From the NCBI RefSeq assembly GCF_008253865.1, contig NZ_CP042333.1, positions 124,001 to 188,000 of the forward strand: 64,000 nucleotides of DNA. The letters are read 5' to 3'. The position numbers and the translations under genes are program-made. Under the pieces are notes generated by a model that did no database searches, was not told the DNA's origin, and saw nothing but the letters and a program-made list of their open reading frames with translations. Positions 41,413 to 50,005 of this stretch are shown here, piece after piece. Source of the DNA: Bosea sp. F3-2 (GTDB lineage Bacteria; Pseudomonadota; Alphaproteobacteria; Rhizobiales; Beijerinckiaceae). Position 1 is the stretch's first letter; every line of letters starts with the position of its first letter.

Positions 41413-42294
41413 ATGTTCGAGCTTTCCCAGCTCCGCTCCTTCGTCGCGGTCGCGTCCGAGCTCCATTTCGGACGGGCGGCTAAACGCCTTCACATCACGC
41501 AGCCTCCCCTCAGCCGTCAGATTCAGACGCTGGAACAGACGCTGAAGGTCGCGCTGTTCAATCGCACGAGCCGCTCCGTCGAGCTGACTTCGGCTGGCCG
41601 GGCTTTCCTGGCGGAGGCGCGCGGGATCCTGCAGCGCAGCGAAGTGGCTATGAAGATCGCGCGGGAGGCGGCACAGCCCTCGGCGGGCACCGTCAGAGTC
41701 GGGTTCGCAGCAGCGTCAACCTATGACTACTTGCCGCGCTTGGTGCGCCGCGCACGGACGGACCTCCCCCATATCGAGCTCATCTTCGAGGAGCTCAGTT
41801 CCGTCGAGCAGGAGGAGGCGCTCGCCTTTGGCAGGATCGATATCGGCGTCGCCAGACCTGTCAGCGTCCACGAGGATTTTGACTCGGCTTGTGTCTACCG
41901 CTCGGGTTTCGCGCTCGCCCTTCCAGTCGAGCATCATCTCGCCGGCAGGCGCCGTCCGCAGCTCGCGCAAATTCACCGCGAGCCCTTCATCATGTATTCA
42001 ACTGCCGGCCGATTTATGCACGATGTCCTCATCGGTGCGTTCCGGGCAGCCGGTGTTCAGCCAAATTTCGTACAATTCATGAGCCAGGCCCAGGGCATCG
42101 TCTCTCTCGTCAGCACCGGCCTCGGTATAGCGATTGTTCCAGAAGAAACGCGCAATGCGTGTTTCGACAATGTCGTCCTCCGGCCGATCCAGCTCGGCCA
42201 ATCAGCAGCAACGGAGTTCCATGTTGTTTGGCGTCGCGATAATCGCAATCCCGCTCTTCCATCGCTGCGACAGCTCATGCTTGCCCTGAACTGA
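41413..42294 (+). CDS. LysR-family regulator (likely of the talarate/galactarate cluster)
   Basis: This is a 293-residue LysR protein with LSQLRSFVAVASELHFGRAA, ITQPPLSRQIQTLEQTLKVA and LFNRTSRSVELT, followed by a ligand domain starting GTVRVGFAAASTYDYLP and ending SLVSTGLGIAIVPEE. It is transcribed away from the dehydratase-tctCBA operon, the standard layout for a LysR activator of that operon; an aldarate or keto acid would be the co-inducer. Confidence 0.9.
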   Translation: MFELSQLRSFVAVASELHFGRAAKRLHITQPPLSRQIQTLEQTLKVALFNRTSRSVELTSAGRAFLAEARGILQRSEVAMKIAREAAQPSAGTVRVGFAAASTYDYLPRLVRRARTDLPHIELIFEELSSVEQEEALAFGRIDIGVARPVSVHEDFDSACVYRSGFALALPVEHHLAGRRRPQLAQIHREPFIMYSTAGRFMHDVLIGAFRAAGVQPNFVQFMSQAQGIVSLVSTGLGIAIVPEETRNACFDNVVLRPIQLGQSAATEFHVVWRRDNRNPALPSLRQLMLALN

Positions 42295-42610
42295 CCGGAT
42301 CGGCAAAGCCAGACCGGCGTGACATAGAGCGCGCATATGGCATCCGGACGAAGACCGTCTTTGCCGGCGCTTGCGCTGAGGGTATCCGCGCCCAAACAGG
42401 CTGAAGCTATCGAGCCGGCCGCCTCTTCGGGGACGCCCATTCCAAGTCTCACGTTCAAATTTTTCCGGAAGCGACAACGTCGCTTAATGGCCCGAACTCA
42501 TTGCCGCTTCATGGCTGGCGGAGGATGTGCGAGCTGCGCCATGGACGGACCGACCCAGCAGAATCCAGGTCTCCGCATGGAGTGTGGCGCCTCGCCGCCG
42601 AACGTCTGCC
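42295..42610. other. Gap between convergent LysR genes
   Basis: This is a stretch of 316 bases where two LysR genes converge. Short open frames on both strands lack family features. No hairpin with a T run was seen. Confidence 0.4.
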
Positions 42611-43519
42611 TCACATCGACGCCTTCGCGGCCAACTCTCTCTGAAATCCAGCCGCGAGATGATCGATCAGTCCCCGGACCGCTGGAGGCAGCCCGCGCCG
42701 AGTTGTGAAGACCAAGTGCACGATGCCTTTAAGCCCGTGCCAAGCTGGCAGGACCCGGACGAGGCGCCCGTCGGACAGCGCTTCACGGCAGACATGATCG
42801 GGCAAGATCGCAACGCCCAGTCCGTCGATAGCGGCCTGGCGAACCGCCATCATATCGGCGCAACCCATCCGTGGCGTGATACGGACGGCGCGAGTGCCGC
42901 CGTCTTCGGATTCGAGCTGCCATTCCAGATCGTCCGCATCGTCACTGGTCGCGAGGGTGGGCAGCGCGGCCAACTGGGTAACGTCGGCCACCTGGCTCGC
43001 GAGCCGTGGCGCGGCGACGAGAATGCGTGTCGAGAGCCCAAGCGTGCGCATCGTCAGGGCGGCGTCGCTCGTCAGGGCCGCGCGAACCCGCAGCGCCAGA
43101 TCGATCCGCTCCGCGATCAGATCGACGGGCCGGTCAGTCGCAACGAGCTGCAGACGCACCTTGGGATATTTGGCCAGGAAGGACGATATCAGGCCCGAGA
43201 TCGGCTCCAACATGCCGGTGGGACAGCTGAAGCGGATGCGGCCATGCGGTTCCAACTGAGCCTGCATGACCAGCGCCTCGGCCTGCTCCGCCTCCGCCAT
43301 GATCGCCCGGCAGCGATCGTAAAAGGCAAGGCCCGTATCGGTCACGCGGAAGCGCCGGCTTGATCGTTCGATCAGCCGTAGCCCAAGCCGCTCCTCCAGC
43401 GCTGCAATGCGCCGGCTGAGCTTCGATTTGGGTTCGCGCAGCGCCCGGCCGGCCGGGGCGAAGCCACCGTGAGCCACGACCTCGGCGAAATAGGCGTAGT
43501 CGTTCAAGTCGATCTTCAT
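42611..43519 (-). CDS. LysR-family regulator (divergent from SDR gene)
   Basis: This is a 302-residue LysR protein of the CrgA/DsdC-like group. It starts MKIDLNDYAYFAEVVAHGGF, then ALREPKSKLSRRIAALEERL and LIERSSRRFRVTD; its ligand domain begins GRIRFSCPTGMLEPISGLIS. Two adjacent ATG codons (43522 and 43519) sit on a GGAACG site. The start region lies inside a 10-bp inverted repeat, which implies autoregulation. The SDR/SnoaL pair is the likely target. Confidence 0.88.
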   Translation of the reverse strand: MKIDLNDYAYFAEVVAHGGFAPAGRALREPKSKLSRRIAALEERLGLRLIERSSRRFRVTDTGLAFYDRCRAIMAEAEQAEALVMQAQLEPHGRIRFSCPTGMLEPISGLISSFLAKYPKVRLQLVATDRPVDLIAERIDLALRVRAALTSDAALTMRTLGLSTRILVAAPRLASQVADVTQLAALPTLATSDDADDLEWQLESEDGGTRAVRITPRMGCADMMAVRQAAIDGLGVAILPDHVCREALSDGRLVRVLPAWHGLKGIVHLVFTTRRGLPPAVRGLIDHLAAGFQRELAAKASM

Positions 43520-43544
43520 CATCGTTCCGTCTGTGGAACGATGA
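43519..43544. promoter_or_regulatory. Perfect 10-bp dyad at LysR start, plus half site
   Basis: TCATCGTTCC (43519-43528) and GGAACGATGA (43535-43544) are exact inverted repeats with a six-base spacer. A further copy of the left half, TCATCGTTCT, lies at 43570-43579, 51 bases from the first. The pattern fits a LysR recognition plus activation site between the divergent LysR and SDR genes. Confidence 0.65.
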
Positions 43545-43638
43545 GTGCCATATTCGGCGACTACACGCATCATCGTTCTTATCGCATGTCAGAAGGGCAG
43601 CGGCGCTTCGCCGCCTACAGACTTCGAGGAGATCGATA

Positions 43639-44391
43639 ATGAACAGCAGATTCGACAACAAGGTTGTGGTCGTCACGGGCGGGACCAGCGGCATCGGCCG
43701 CGCGGCCGCCAAAGCTTTCGCCGCCGAAGGTGCCTCGGTGTTCATCACCGGCCGCCGGCAGGACGCGCTCGACGCCGCGGTGAAGCAGATCGGCGGCAAG
43801 GTCACCGGTGTCCGCGGGGACATGTCGAAGCTCGCCGACATCGATCGGCTCTACGATGCCATCCAGCAGAAGCATGCGCAGATCGACGTGGTCTTCGCCA
43901 ATGCGGGCGGCGGTGAAATGGCACCTCTCGGCGCGATCACCGAGGAGCATTACCAGCGCACCTTCGACACCAACGTGAAGGGTGTGCTCTTCACCGTCCA
44001 GAAGGCGCTTCCGCTGCTGAAGGACGGGGCTTCGGTTATCCTGACCAGCTCGACCACCAGCATTTCCGGCACGCCGGCCTTCAGCGTCTATTCCGCCACC
44101 AAGGCCGCGGTGCGCAACTTCGCCCGGAACTGGATTCTGGATCTCAAGGATCGGCACATCCGCGTCAACGCGATCAGCCCCGGCGTGACCGAGACGGCAG
44201 GGCTCGACGAGCTCTTCGGCGGCGGTGACCAGGCGAAAGGCACCAAGGACTATCTCGCCAGCCTGATCCCTGCAGGCAGGGTCGGTCAGCCCGAGGAAAT
44301 TGCGAAGGCCGTTCTGTTCCTCGCATCCGATGAGGCGAGCTTCGTCAACGGCATCGAGCTCTTCGTCGATGGCGGCCAGGTCCAGATCTGA
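43639..44391 (+). CDS. Short-chain dehydrogenase/reductase
   Basis: This is a 250-residue classical SDR. The cofactor loop is VTGGTSGIGR (13-21) and NAG is at 88-90. The catalytic Ser is in LTSSTTS, with Tyr151 and Lys155 in YSATK, and the C-terminus has VFVDGG-type FVDGGQVQI. The Arg at 39-40 (TGRR) suggests NADPH preference. GAGGAG precedes the ATG. It is followed by a SnoaL-like gene, and both are divergent from a LysR regulator of the CrgA kind. Such pairs often act on quinones or aldehydes. Confidence 0.9.
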   Translation: MNSRFDNKVVVVTGGTSGIGRAAAKAFAAEGASVFITGRRQDALDAAVKQIGGKVTGVRGDMSKLADIDRLYDAIQQKHAQIDVVFANAGGGEMAPLGAITEEHYQRTFDTNVKGVLFTVQKALPLLKDGASVILTSSTTSISGTPAFSVYSATKAAVRNFARNWILDLKDRHIRVNAISPGVTETAGLDELFGGGDQAKGTKDYLASLIPAGRVGQPEEIAKAVLFLASDEASFVNGIELFVDGGQVQI

Positions 44392-44471
44392 GTTGCAAAC
44401 AGTCATCAGACAGCCGCATCCGGCGGCAGCCCTTTCCATTCACAGACTAAATCCAACAGGCGTTTCCAGTC

Positions 44472-44921
44472 ATGCTGACCAATGAAGACATCATCCGCAG
44501 CCTCTACGCGCTAGCAGAGGCGTCGTCCAAGGACACGGACAGATTCATCTCGCTGTTCGCCGAGGACGGCTATTTCTACGACGTACCGGGCGGCAGGAAA
44601 TACTATGGCAAGGAGATCGGCCTGCCTGTCGACGCGATGGTCGCGGCGTTTCCTGACATGCATCGCGAGCTGTACGACTTCTACGTGAAAGACGACGTCG
44701 TGATCGTCGAATTGGCCCTGCAGGGCACGCATAAGGGCGATTTCTACATGGCCGGCGGGATCTTACCCGCAACCGGCAAAAGGATGGATGCGCCGTGCTG
44801 CGACGTGTTCCACCTGAAGGACGGGAAGGTCACCTCCTTCCACTGCTACAACCTGCCGTCGGTCATCCTGCAGCAGCTCGGTGTTCTCGAAAACCTGGGT
44901 GCTGCGTTGAATCGCGGATAA
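44472..44921 (+). CDS. SnoaL-like / NTF2-like protein
   Basis: This is a 149-residue protein of the SnoaL polyketide-cyclase-like (NTF2) fold. It has an N-terminal helix, FISLFAEDGYFYDVPGG, YYGKEIGLPVDAMVAAFPDM and the closing strands CCDVFHLKDGKVTSFHCY. Members bind small hydrophobic ligands or act as isomerases/hydratases. It lies 80 bases downstream of the SDR and is probably co-transcribed. There is no signal peptide. Confidence 0.82.
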   Translation: MLTNEDIIRSLYALAEASSKDTDRFISLFAEDGYFYDVPGGRKYYGKEIGLPVDAMVAAFPDMHRELYDFYVKDDVVIVELALQGTHKGDFYMAGGILPATGKRMDAPCCDVFHLKDGKVTSFHCYNLPSVILQQLGVLENLGAALNRG

Positions 44922-44992
44922 GCGCCCTGCAGCCAGAAATCCGCGGGCGAAACGTCTCGGATGCTGGGCTGACGATAGAAACCTCGACAATC

Positions 44993-45023
44993 GTCCGTCA
45001 TTCCTTCCAGGGGAATGACGGAC
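44993..45023. repeat. 12-bp perfect palindrome, REP-like or terminator
   Basis: GTCCGTCATTCC (44993-45004) and GGAATGACGGAC (45012-45023) are exact arms around a seven-base loop. GTCATTCC-type palindromes recur between genes in many Hyphomicrobiales genomes. It lies downstream of the SnoaL-like gene and of the minus-strand TetR gene, so it may also end transcription from both sides. Confidence 0.6.
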
Positions 45024-45205
45024 TGCTTTGGTCTACTCTGTCAGCCAGCATTCGCCCCAGCTGCTGATATGATACCGCGAGAGAACGATCGCATCCAAAC
45101 CTCGCCGGCAACTGCCAATGTCGCTAGGATCTCGCTAACTCTCAGCGCCAATTGCCGACGTTGAGACGCCGCCCAAAAGCGGACGCACGAGAGGCCTATC
45201 GGTAA

Positions 45206-45841
45206 TCAAGCGTCGGCCGCTATACCCCGCAGGAAAAGTTCGACGGCTGATGCCACCATGCGATCGATCTCGGGCCAATGCGGAGCATCCTCGACGCGGA
45301 ACAGCAGGCGCGTGCGTGCCGTCGCGATCACGAGTGACGCATAGTGCCAGGCCGCGAGGTCGCAATCGGCGCAAGCGATCTCTCCGGCATCGGCGCGCTC
45401 CTGCAGGAAGGCCGCCAACGCCTTATGGGCCATCTCGGGTCCCTGCTCGAAATAGCGCCGGCTGATGGACGGAAAGCGCTGAGCCTCGCCTACGCAGAGC
45501 CGGTGCAGGGCCACCACCTCGGGCGCCAGCACGGCACGTGCATAGTGATGGGCGTGGTTGCGCAGCACCTCTGCGATCGGCCGACCCCGCGCATCCTCGC
45601 TAATTAGCGGCGCGATCAGCCTTGTGCAGGCGGTTTCGAGAATATGCAGGAACAACCGCTCCTTGTCGCCGAAATGGGCATAGATCGTCGGCTTCGAGAC
45701 CTGGGCGCGGCGCGCGATCTCGTCGATGCTGACGGCGGCGAAACCATGGGCGATGAACAGGTCGCGCGCGACCCTCGCCACGCGATCGCGCGGCGAGGTC
45801 GCAACCGGACGTCGCCGCTTCGTCGGAGCCGGCGCGATCAT
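45206..45841 (-). CDS. TetR-family regulator
   Basis: This is a 211-residue TetR/AcrR-type repressor. The HTH is IDEIARRAQVSKPTIYAHFG followed by DKERLF, with a C-terminal helical ligand domain (AADA end). It is the last gene of the ABC operon and overlaps the hydrolase stop by ATGA, so it is made with the system it probably controls. The dyad at 50027-50047 before the first gene is the best candidate operator. Confidence 0.88.
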   Translation of the reverse strand: MIAPAPTKRRRPVATSPRDRVARVARDLFIAHGFAAVSIDEIARRAQVSKPTIYAHFGDKERLFLHILETACTRLIAPLISEDARGRPIAEVLRNHAHHYARAVLAPEVVALHRLCVGEAQRFPSISRRYFEQGPEMAHKALAAFLQERADAGEIACADCDLAAWHYASLVIATARTRLLFRVEDAPHWPEIDRMVASAVELFLRGIAADA

Positions 45842-46659
45842 GCGGCGGGCGCTCTACTATGCCTAGTAATGAAGCCAATCACCGCTTTGTCGAATTCGCG
45901 CGGCTTTTCGATGTTCACCAGATGGCCGGCGCCCGGAATAATCGTCAGCTCCGCGCCGGGGATCATGCCGGCGATCTCGCGCGCCATCTCGGGCGTGGTC
46001 AGCCGGTCCTCGCCGCCGCACACGACATGGGTCGGCACCGCGATCTCGCCGAGCCTGTCATGGGTATCGGTACGCACCGTCGATTCGATGCTCTTGATGT
46101 AACTCGCCTTGTGTAGGCGGGTCATGCTGTCGATCAGCTTGTCGAGCGCTTCCTGGCTGGCATTGGCGCTGACCAGCGTCTTCGCCACCGGACCGGCGAT
46201 GTCCTTGGGCTCGCCGCCGTTGACTAGCGGCTCCTTCCTGAGTCGGATGAACTCAGCCTTCTTCTCCTCGCTGAAATGCGAGAAGCCGCGATGCGTATCG
46301 CATAGCGAAAGCGTCAGCGCGCGTTCGGGGTAGGTTTCGACGAAATCCATGGCGATGCGACCGCCCATGGACAGGCCGACAATATGCGCCTTCGCGGCGC
46401 CGAAATGGTCCAGCACACGCGCCAGATCATGCGAAAAATCGCGGAAAATCAGGTCCCCCTCGTAATCGTCGCTTTCGCCATAGCCACGCGCATCCCAGGC
46501 GACGGCGTGGAACCGCTCGGAAAAAGCTGGCAGATTGTCGTGCCAGTTGCGCTTGTTGCCGCCGATGCCGTGCATGAAGACGACGAGCTCGCCCCGGCCT
46601 GCATGATCGACGGCGATGAAGGGCGCAGGCCCGATGCGCGTCGTGGTCCAGGCTGTCAT
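45838..46659 (-). CDS. Alpha/beta hydrolase, 3-oxoadipate-enol-lactonase-like
   Basis: This is a 273-residue hydrolase with VFMHGIGGNKRNWHDNLP (oxyanion loop), VGLSMGG (nucleophile elbow), a catalytic Asp near GGEDRLTTP and His in IPGAGHLVNIE. The elbow has Leu instead of the usual His before Ser. It is coupled at both ends by ATGA overlaps with the ABC permease and the TetR gene. It likely acts on the imported compound (ester or lactone) or its first metabolite. Confidence 0.86.
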   Translation of the reverse strand: MTAWTTTRIGPAPFIAVDHAGRGELVVFMHGIGGNKRNWHDNLPAFSERFHAVAWDARGYGESDDYEGDLIFRDFSHDLARVLDHFGAAKAHIVGLSMGGRIAMDFVETYPERALTLSLCDTHRGFSHFSEEKKAEFIRLRKEPLVNGGEPKDIAGPVAKTLVSANASQEALDKLIDSMTRLHKASYIKSIESTVRTDTHDRLGEIAVPTHVVCGGEDRLTTPEMAREIAGMIPGAELTIIPGAGHLVNIEKPREFDKAVIGFITRHSRAPAA

Positions 46660-47444
46660 GAGGTTCCTCCCTGATTGCGCGAATAGGCCTGCGCCAGCGG
46701 ACGCAGCAGCAGCCGGTCCAGCGCGAAGACGATGACGACGATGACGAGGCAGATGGCGAAAACCATCGCAGCGTTGGCGTTGGACTGCGCCTGAACGAGC
46801 AAGTAGCCCAGCCCGGTTTGGGCTCCAAAAAGTTCGGCGACGAGCGCGATCTTCCACGCGATGCCTGTTGCCACGCGCAGGCCCGAGATCAGGAACGGCG
46901 CGAGCAGCGGCAGCGTGACGTTGGTAAAACTTAGCCAACGCCTCCGCGTGAAGCTACGGCCCATCTCCTCCAGTTCGGCATCGATCTGGCGAAAGCCTTC
47001 GAGCACGGCGATGAGGCAGAACGGAAGCACGATCGCCACCTGGATGAAGATAACGGTGCCGTTCGAGACGCCGAACCACATCACGCCAAGGATCGCCCAG
47101 CCGACGCCGGGAAACGAATTCAGTACAAGCAGGATGCGCGCTTCCAGCACGAGGGAGAAGAGCTCGGAGGCCCGCGCCGCCAGTCCGAGCCCGATCGCGA
47201 GCGCCATGGTGAGCATAAGCGCCGCCGTGATCCGGGCGAAGCTGACGCCGACATGGATGAGCAGCGAGGGCTCGACCAGGATCGTCCCGAAAGTCCGCAG
47301 CACGTCCCAGGGTCCCGGCAGCACGAAGGCGGGCAGGCCCCGCGCCGTCGACCACCACAACAGCACGAAGAGCAGGATCGCGCCTTCCGCGAGACCGTGC
47401 GACATCAGGCCGGCGCGGGGACGGGCGGCTTGCGGCTCAGCCAT
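46656..47444 (-). CDS. ABC transporter permease (NitT/TauT/SsuC family) 2
   Basis: This is a 262-residue permease with about six membrane helices and the FVLPGPWDVLRTFGTILVEP lead typical of SsuC/TauC proteins. The EAA-like loop is ELEEMGRSFTRRRWLSFTNV. It overlaps the preceding permease by eight bases. It is one of two non-identical permeases in the operon, so a heterodimeric channel is likely. Confidence 0.88.
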   Translation of the reverse strand: MAEPQAARPRAGLMSHGLAEGAILLFVLLWWSTARGLPAFVLPGPWDVLRTFGTILVEPSLLIHVGVSFARITAALMLTMALAIGLGLAARASELFSLVLEARILLVLNSFPGVGWAILGVMWFGVSNGTVIFIQVAIVLPFCLIAVLEGFRQIDAELEEMGRSFTRRRWLSFTNVTLPLLAPFLISGLRVATGIAWKIALVAELFGAQTGLGYLLVQAQSNANAAMVFAICLVIVVIVFALDRLLLRPLAQAYSRNQGGTS

Positions 47445-48237
47445 GGCGATAACGCCTGTCGAGCCGGCGCTGCAGCGGTCGGAACAGCACCGTCTCCGTC
47501 AGCGCAACGAACAGGATGATGAAGACGATGATGGCAAAGATCGTCTCGGTGTCGAACTCCTGCCGCGCCGTGTTGAGCAGGTAGCCGACGCCGACATTGC
47601 CGCCGAAGAGCTCGGCCGTCAGCACGACCTTCCAGGCGACGCCGAAGCCGGTCCGCAGCGCGGCGAAGACGAAAGGCACGAGCATCGGGACAATCAACGT
47701 CCGGATCCGCGGCAACCGGCTACGCGTCAGGCTGCGGCCAAGCTCGACGAGCTCGCGATCGAGTTCGTTCAGGCCGGTCCTGATATTGATGGTCGTGAAC
47801 GGCGTCAGGATGAGCGTCACCGCGAAAACGACGGTCACGCTGTTGATCCCAAACCAGAGTATAGCAAGGAAAAGCCAGCCGATCCCCGAGAAGGCATTGA
47901 GCAATGGGGTCATCCTCGCATCGATCAACAGGCGCAACGGCGGCACCGCATGGGCGGCGACCGCGAGCGTGCCGCCGATCAAGAACGAAAGCACGAGCGC
48001 GGCCGCGACATGGCCCAGCGAAGCCAGAAGTTGCACGGTCAGCGTGGGGTCGGTCAGGAACTGCGCCATGCGCTGCAGCACCGGCCGGGGGCCCGGCAGG
48101 AGATAGGCTGGCACCAGCTGCGCGTAGCCCCACCATGCCGCCGCGAAGGCAACGGTGAAGCCGTGCAGAACGATGTCGCGCTGCAGCAGGCGCCAGAGGC
48201 TTGTCGCTGTCCCCCTCGGTGCCGACGAGACAGGCAT
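47437..48237 (-). CDS. ABC transporter permease (NitT/TauT/SsuC family) 1
   Basis: This is a 266-residue permease with YLLPGPRPVLQRMAQFLTDP, FSGIGWLFLAILWFGI and the cytoplasmic loop DRELVELGRSLTRSRLPRIR. The ATG at 48237 overlaps the binding-protein stop by one base, fixing the start; the longer open frame is coincidental. It works with permease 2, the ATPase and the binding protein. Confidence 0.88.
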   Translation of the reverse strand: MPVSSAPRGTATSLWRLLQRDIVLHGFTVAFAAAWWGYAQLVPAYLLPGPRPVLQRMAQFLTDPTLTVQLLASLGHVAAALVLSFLIGGTLAVAAHAVPPLRLLIDARMTPLLNAFSGIGWLFLAILWFGINSVTVVFAVTLILTPFTTINIRTGLNELDRELVELGRSLTRSRLPRIRTLIVPMLVPFVFAALRTGFGVAWKVVLTAELFGGNVGVGYLLNTARQEFDTETIFAIIVFIILFVALTETVLFRPLQRRLDRRYRHG

Positions 48238-49229
48238 CAGCCGCGATTGACCTTCTGCCAGATCGCCTCGTTCATCGGCGGCAGCTTTGTCAGGATCCCC
48301 ATCTCGACCGAGCGTTTCCAGAGGATGTCGATCGCCTTGACGTCGTCGGGCAGCAGCGTCACCGGGAACTCGGAAAAGCGCGTGAACCAGGCCTTGAAGA
48401 ACTCGGGGTCGGTCTGCGTCTCCTTGCCGACGGCTGCGAAGACCTCGTCCTGGTTGGCGAGCGCGTAATCGACCGAAGCCCGCAGCGCGCGCAGGAACTC
48501 CTGGTAAAGTGCCGGTTGGGCGTCGAGCTTGTCGCCATATCCGGCCAGCACGGCGGAAACCATGCGGACGCCGAAGCGCTGCGTCATGTCGCCGGCCGTG
48601 CGGGCGATCGAAACGAATTCGCCCGTCGTCTGCGCCTGGAAGGCCTGGGCATGGATCAGCGTCGCCGCATCGACCCGGCCCGCCGCCAGCGCGGCCGGCA
48701 TGGCCGGCGCCGGCATCTCGACGAGTTCGATATCGCCGCCGCGCTGGGCGACGTTGAAGCCGTGCACATCGGCGAGCGCGATCCGGATCAGCGTCGTGCC
48801 TGCCGAGCCGATCGCGTAGATCGCGAGCTTCTTGCCCTTGAGGTCGGCGGCGGACTTGATCGGGCTGTCGCGCCTGACCCAGATGTCGGAACCCTCGCCG
48901 GACGTGTGATAGCGCAGGCCGGTGCCGATGATGCGCAGGTCGAGCCCACGTTCCCGAGCGCGCGGCACCGCGATTGCGGCGGTCTCGATGACGTCGTAGC
49001 TGCGCGCGGCGGTCGCCTGGATCAGCGCCGCGATATCGAGCGGCGTGCTCTCGATGCGCAGCGTCGGAGAAGCCACCTTGCCGTTCCGCAAAGCCCACAA
49101 CGCGGCTTCATGCGACGGATCGGCGAGATAGCCGAACTTGAGCGTGGCGGCCTGGGCCTGCGCGCCGGTCGCCAACGGCAGAGCCAACGCCATGCCCAGC
49201 GCGGTTCGCCTCGTACAGCCCTGCCTCAT
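48237..49229 (-). CDS. ABC transporter substrate-binding protein (NitT/TauT family)
   Basis: This is a 330-residue protein with an Arg-Arg Sec/Tat-like leader (CTRRTALGMALALPLATGAQ, AQA cleavage). The body has LKFGYLADPSHEAALWALRN, IASGR-type sampling loop TAARSYDVIETAAIAVPRAR and DLKGKKLAIYAIGSAGTTL. The family covers nitrate, sulfonate, taurine and aromatic-acid binders. The hydrolase and TetR in the operon favour an organic ester or aromatic substrate over sulfonate, since no monooxygenase is present. Confidence 0.86.
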   Translation of the reverse strand: MRQGCTRRTALGMALALPLATGAQAQAATLKFGYLADPSHEAALWALRNGKVASPTLRIESTPLDIAALIQATAARSYDVIETAAIAVPRARERGLDLRIIGTGLRYHTSGEGSDIWVRRDSPIKSAADLKGKKLAIYAIGSAGTTLIRIALADVHGFNVAQRGGDIELVEMPAPAMPAALAAGRVDAATLIHAQAFQAQTTGEFVSIARTAGDMTQRFGVRMVSAVLAGYGDKLDAQPALYQEFLRALRASVDYALANQDEVFAAVGKETQTDPEFFKAWFTRFSEFPVTLLPDDVKAIDILWKRSVEMGILTKLPPMNEAIWQKVNRG

Positions 49230-50005
49230 GCCGTGATCTCCTCGTGCTCGGGTTCGCCCATCTCATGGAACAGTGCGGCCAGTTCGGCACGCATGGCGCG
49301 CAGCGCCGCTTCGTTTTCGACATCACGCGGGCGCGGCGTGGCGATCGTCAGCGTTCGCGCAACCGTCGCAGGCTTGGGCCGCAGCACGATGATGCGGTCG
49401 GCCAGCATCAGCGCTTCGTCGATGTCGTGGGTGACGAAGACGACCGTCTTGCCGGAGCCCTGCCAGAGCTCGACGACCTGACGGCGCAGGCGCGTGCGGG
49501 TGTTGGGATCCAGCGCCGAGAACGGCTCGTCCATCAGAATGATGTCGGGATCGAGGGCGAAGGCCCGCGCGATGGCGACGCGCTGCTTCTCGCCGCCAGA
49601 CAGCACTGCCGGCATCTTGTGCCCGTCCTCGCCCAGGCCGACACGCCGCATCTGCAGCAGCGCGCGCTCCTGGCGCTCGGCGACGGGCATCGCCGGCATC
49701 CGAAGTTCGAGCCCGAATGCAGCATTATCGATCGCGCTCTTCCACGGCAGCAGCCGCGGCGACTGGAAAACATAGGCCATCTGGTTCCAGGCCTGCGACG
49801 GAGGCTGGCCTTTGATCCGGATGCGACCGCCCGAGTGAGGCATGAGGTCGCCCATGAGCCGCAAGGCGGTGGACTTGCCGCAGCCCGATGGCCCCAGAAG
49901 GCAGAGAAACTCTCCCGCCGCGACCTCGAAGCTCAGATCCTCATAGATTGTGGAACCTGCAATGCGCAGCGCGACACTATCGAACGAGATCGCCGCAGAA
50001 GCCAT
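49226..50005 (-). CDS. ABC transporter ATP-binding protein (NitT/TauT family)
   Basis: This is a 259-residue ATPase. Walker A is GPSGCGKST, the Q-loop follows in VFQSPRLLPWKS, the signature is LSGGEKQRVAIARA, Walker B is IILMDEPFSALD and the switch His is in FVTHDIDEAL. The ATG at 50005 is chosen; a longer frame exists. It leads the six-gene minus-strand operon and energises the two permeases. Confidence 0.92.
   Translation of the reverse strand: MASAAISFDSVALRIAGSTIYEDLSFEVAAGEFLCLLGPSGCGKSTALRLMGDLMPHSGGRIRIKGQPPSQAWNQMAYVFQSPRLLPWKSAIDNAAFGLELRMPAMPVAERQERALLQMRRVGLGEDGHKMPAVLSGGEKQRVAIARAFALDPDIILMDEPFSALDPNTRTRLRRQVVELWQGSGKTVVFVTHDIDEALMLADRIIVLRPKPATVARTLTIATPRPRDVENEAALRAMRAELAALFHEMGEPEHEEITA

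Noticed and set aside
46861..48468. Plus-strand open frame of 535 codons opposite the two ABC permeases
   Set aside because: Shadow of membrane-protein genes; no domain pattern and no ribosome site.
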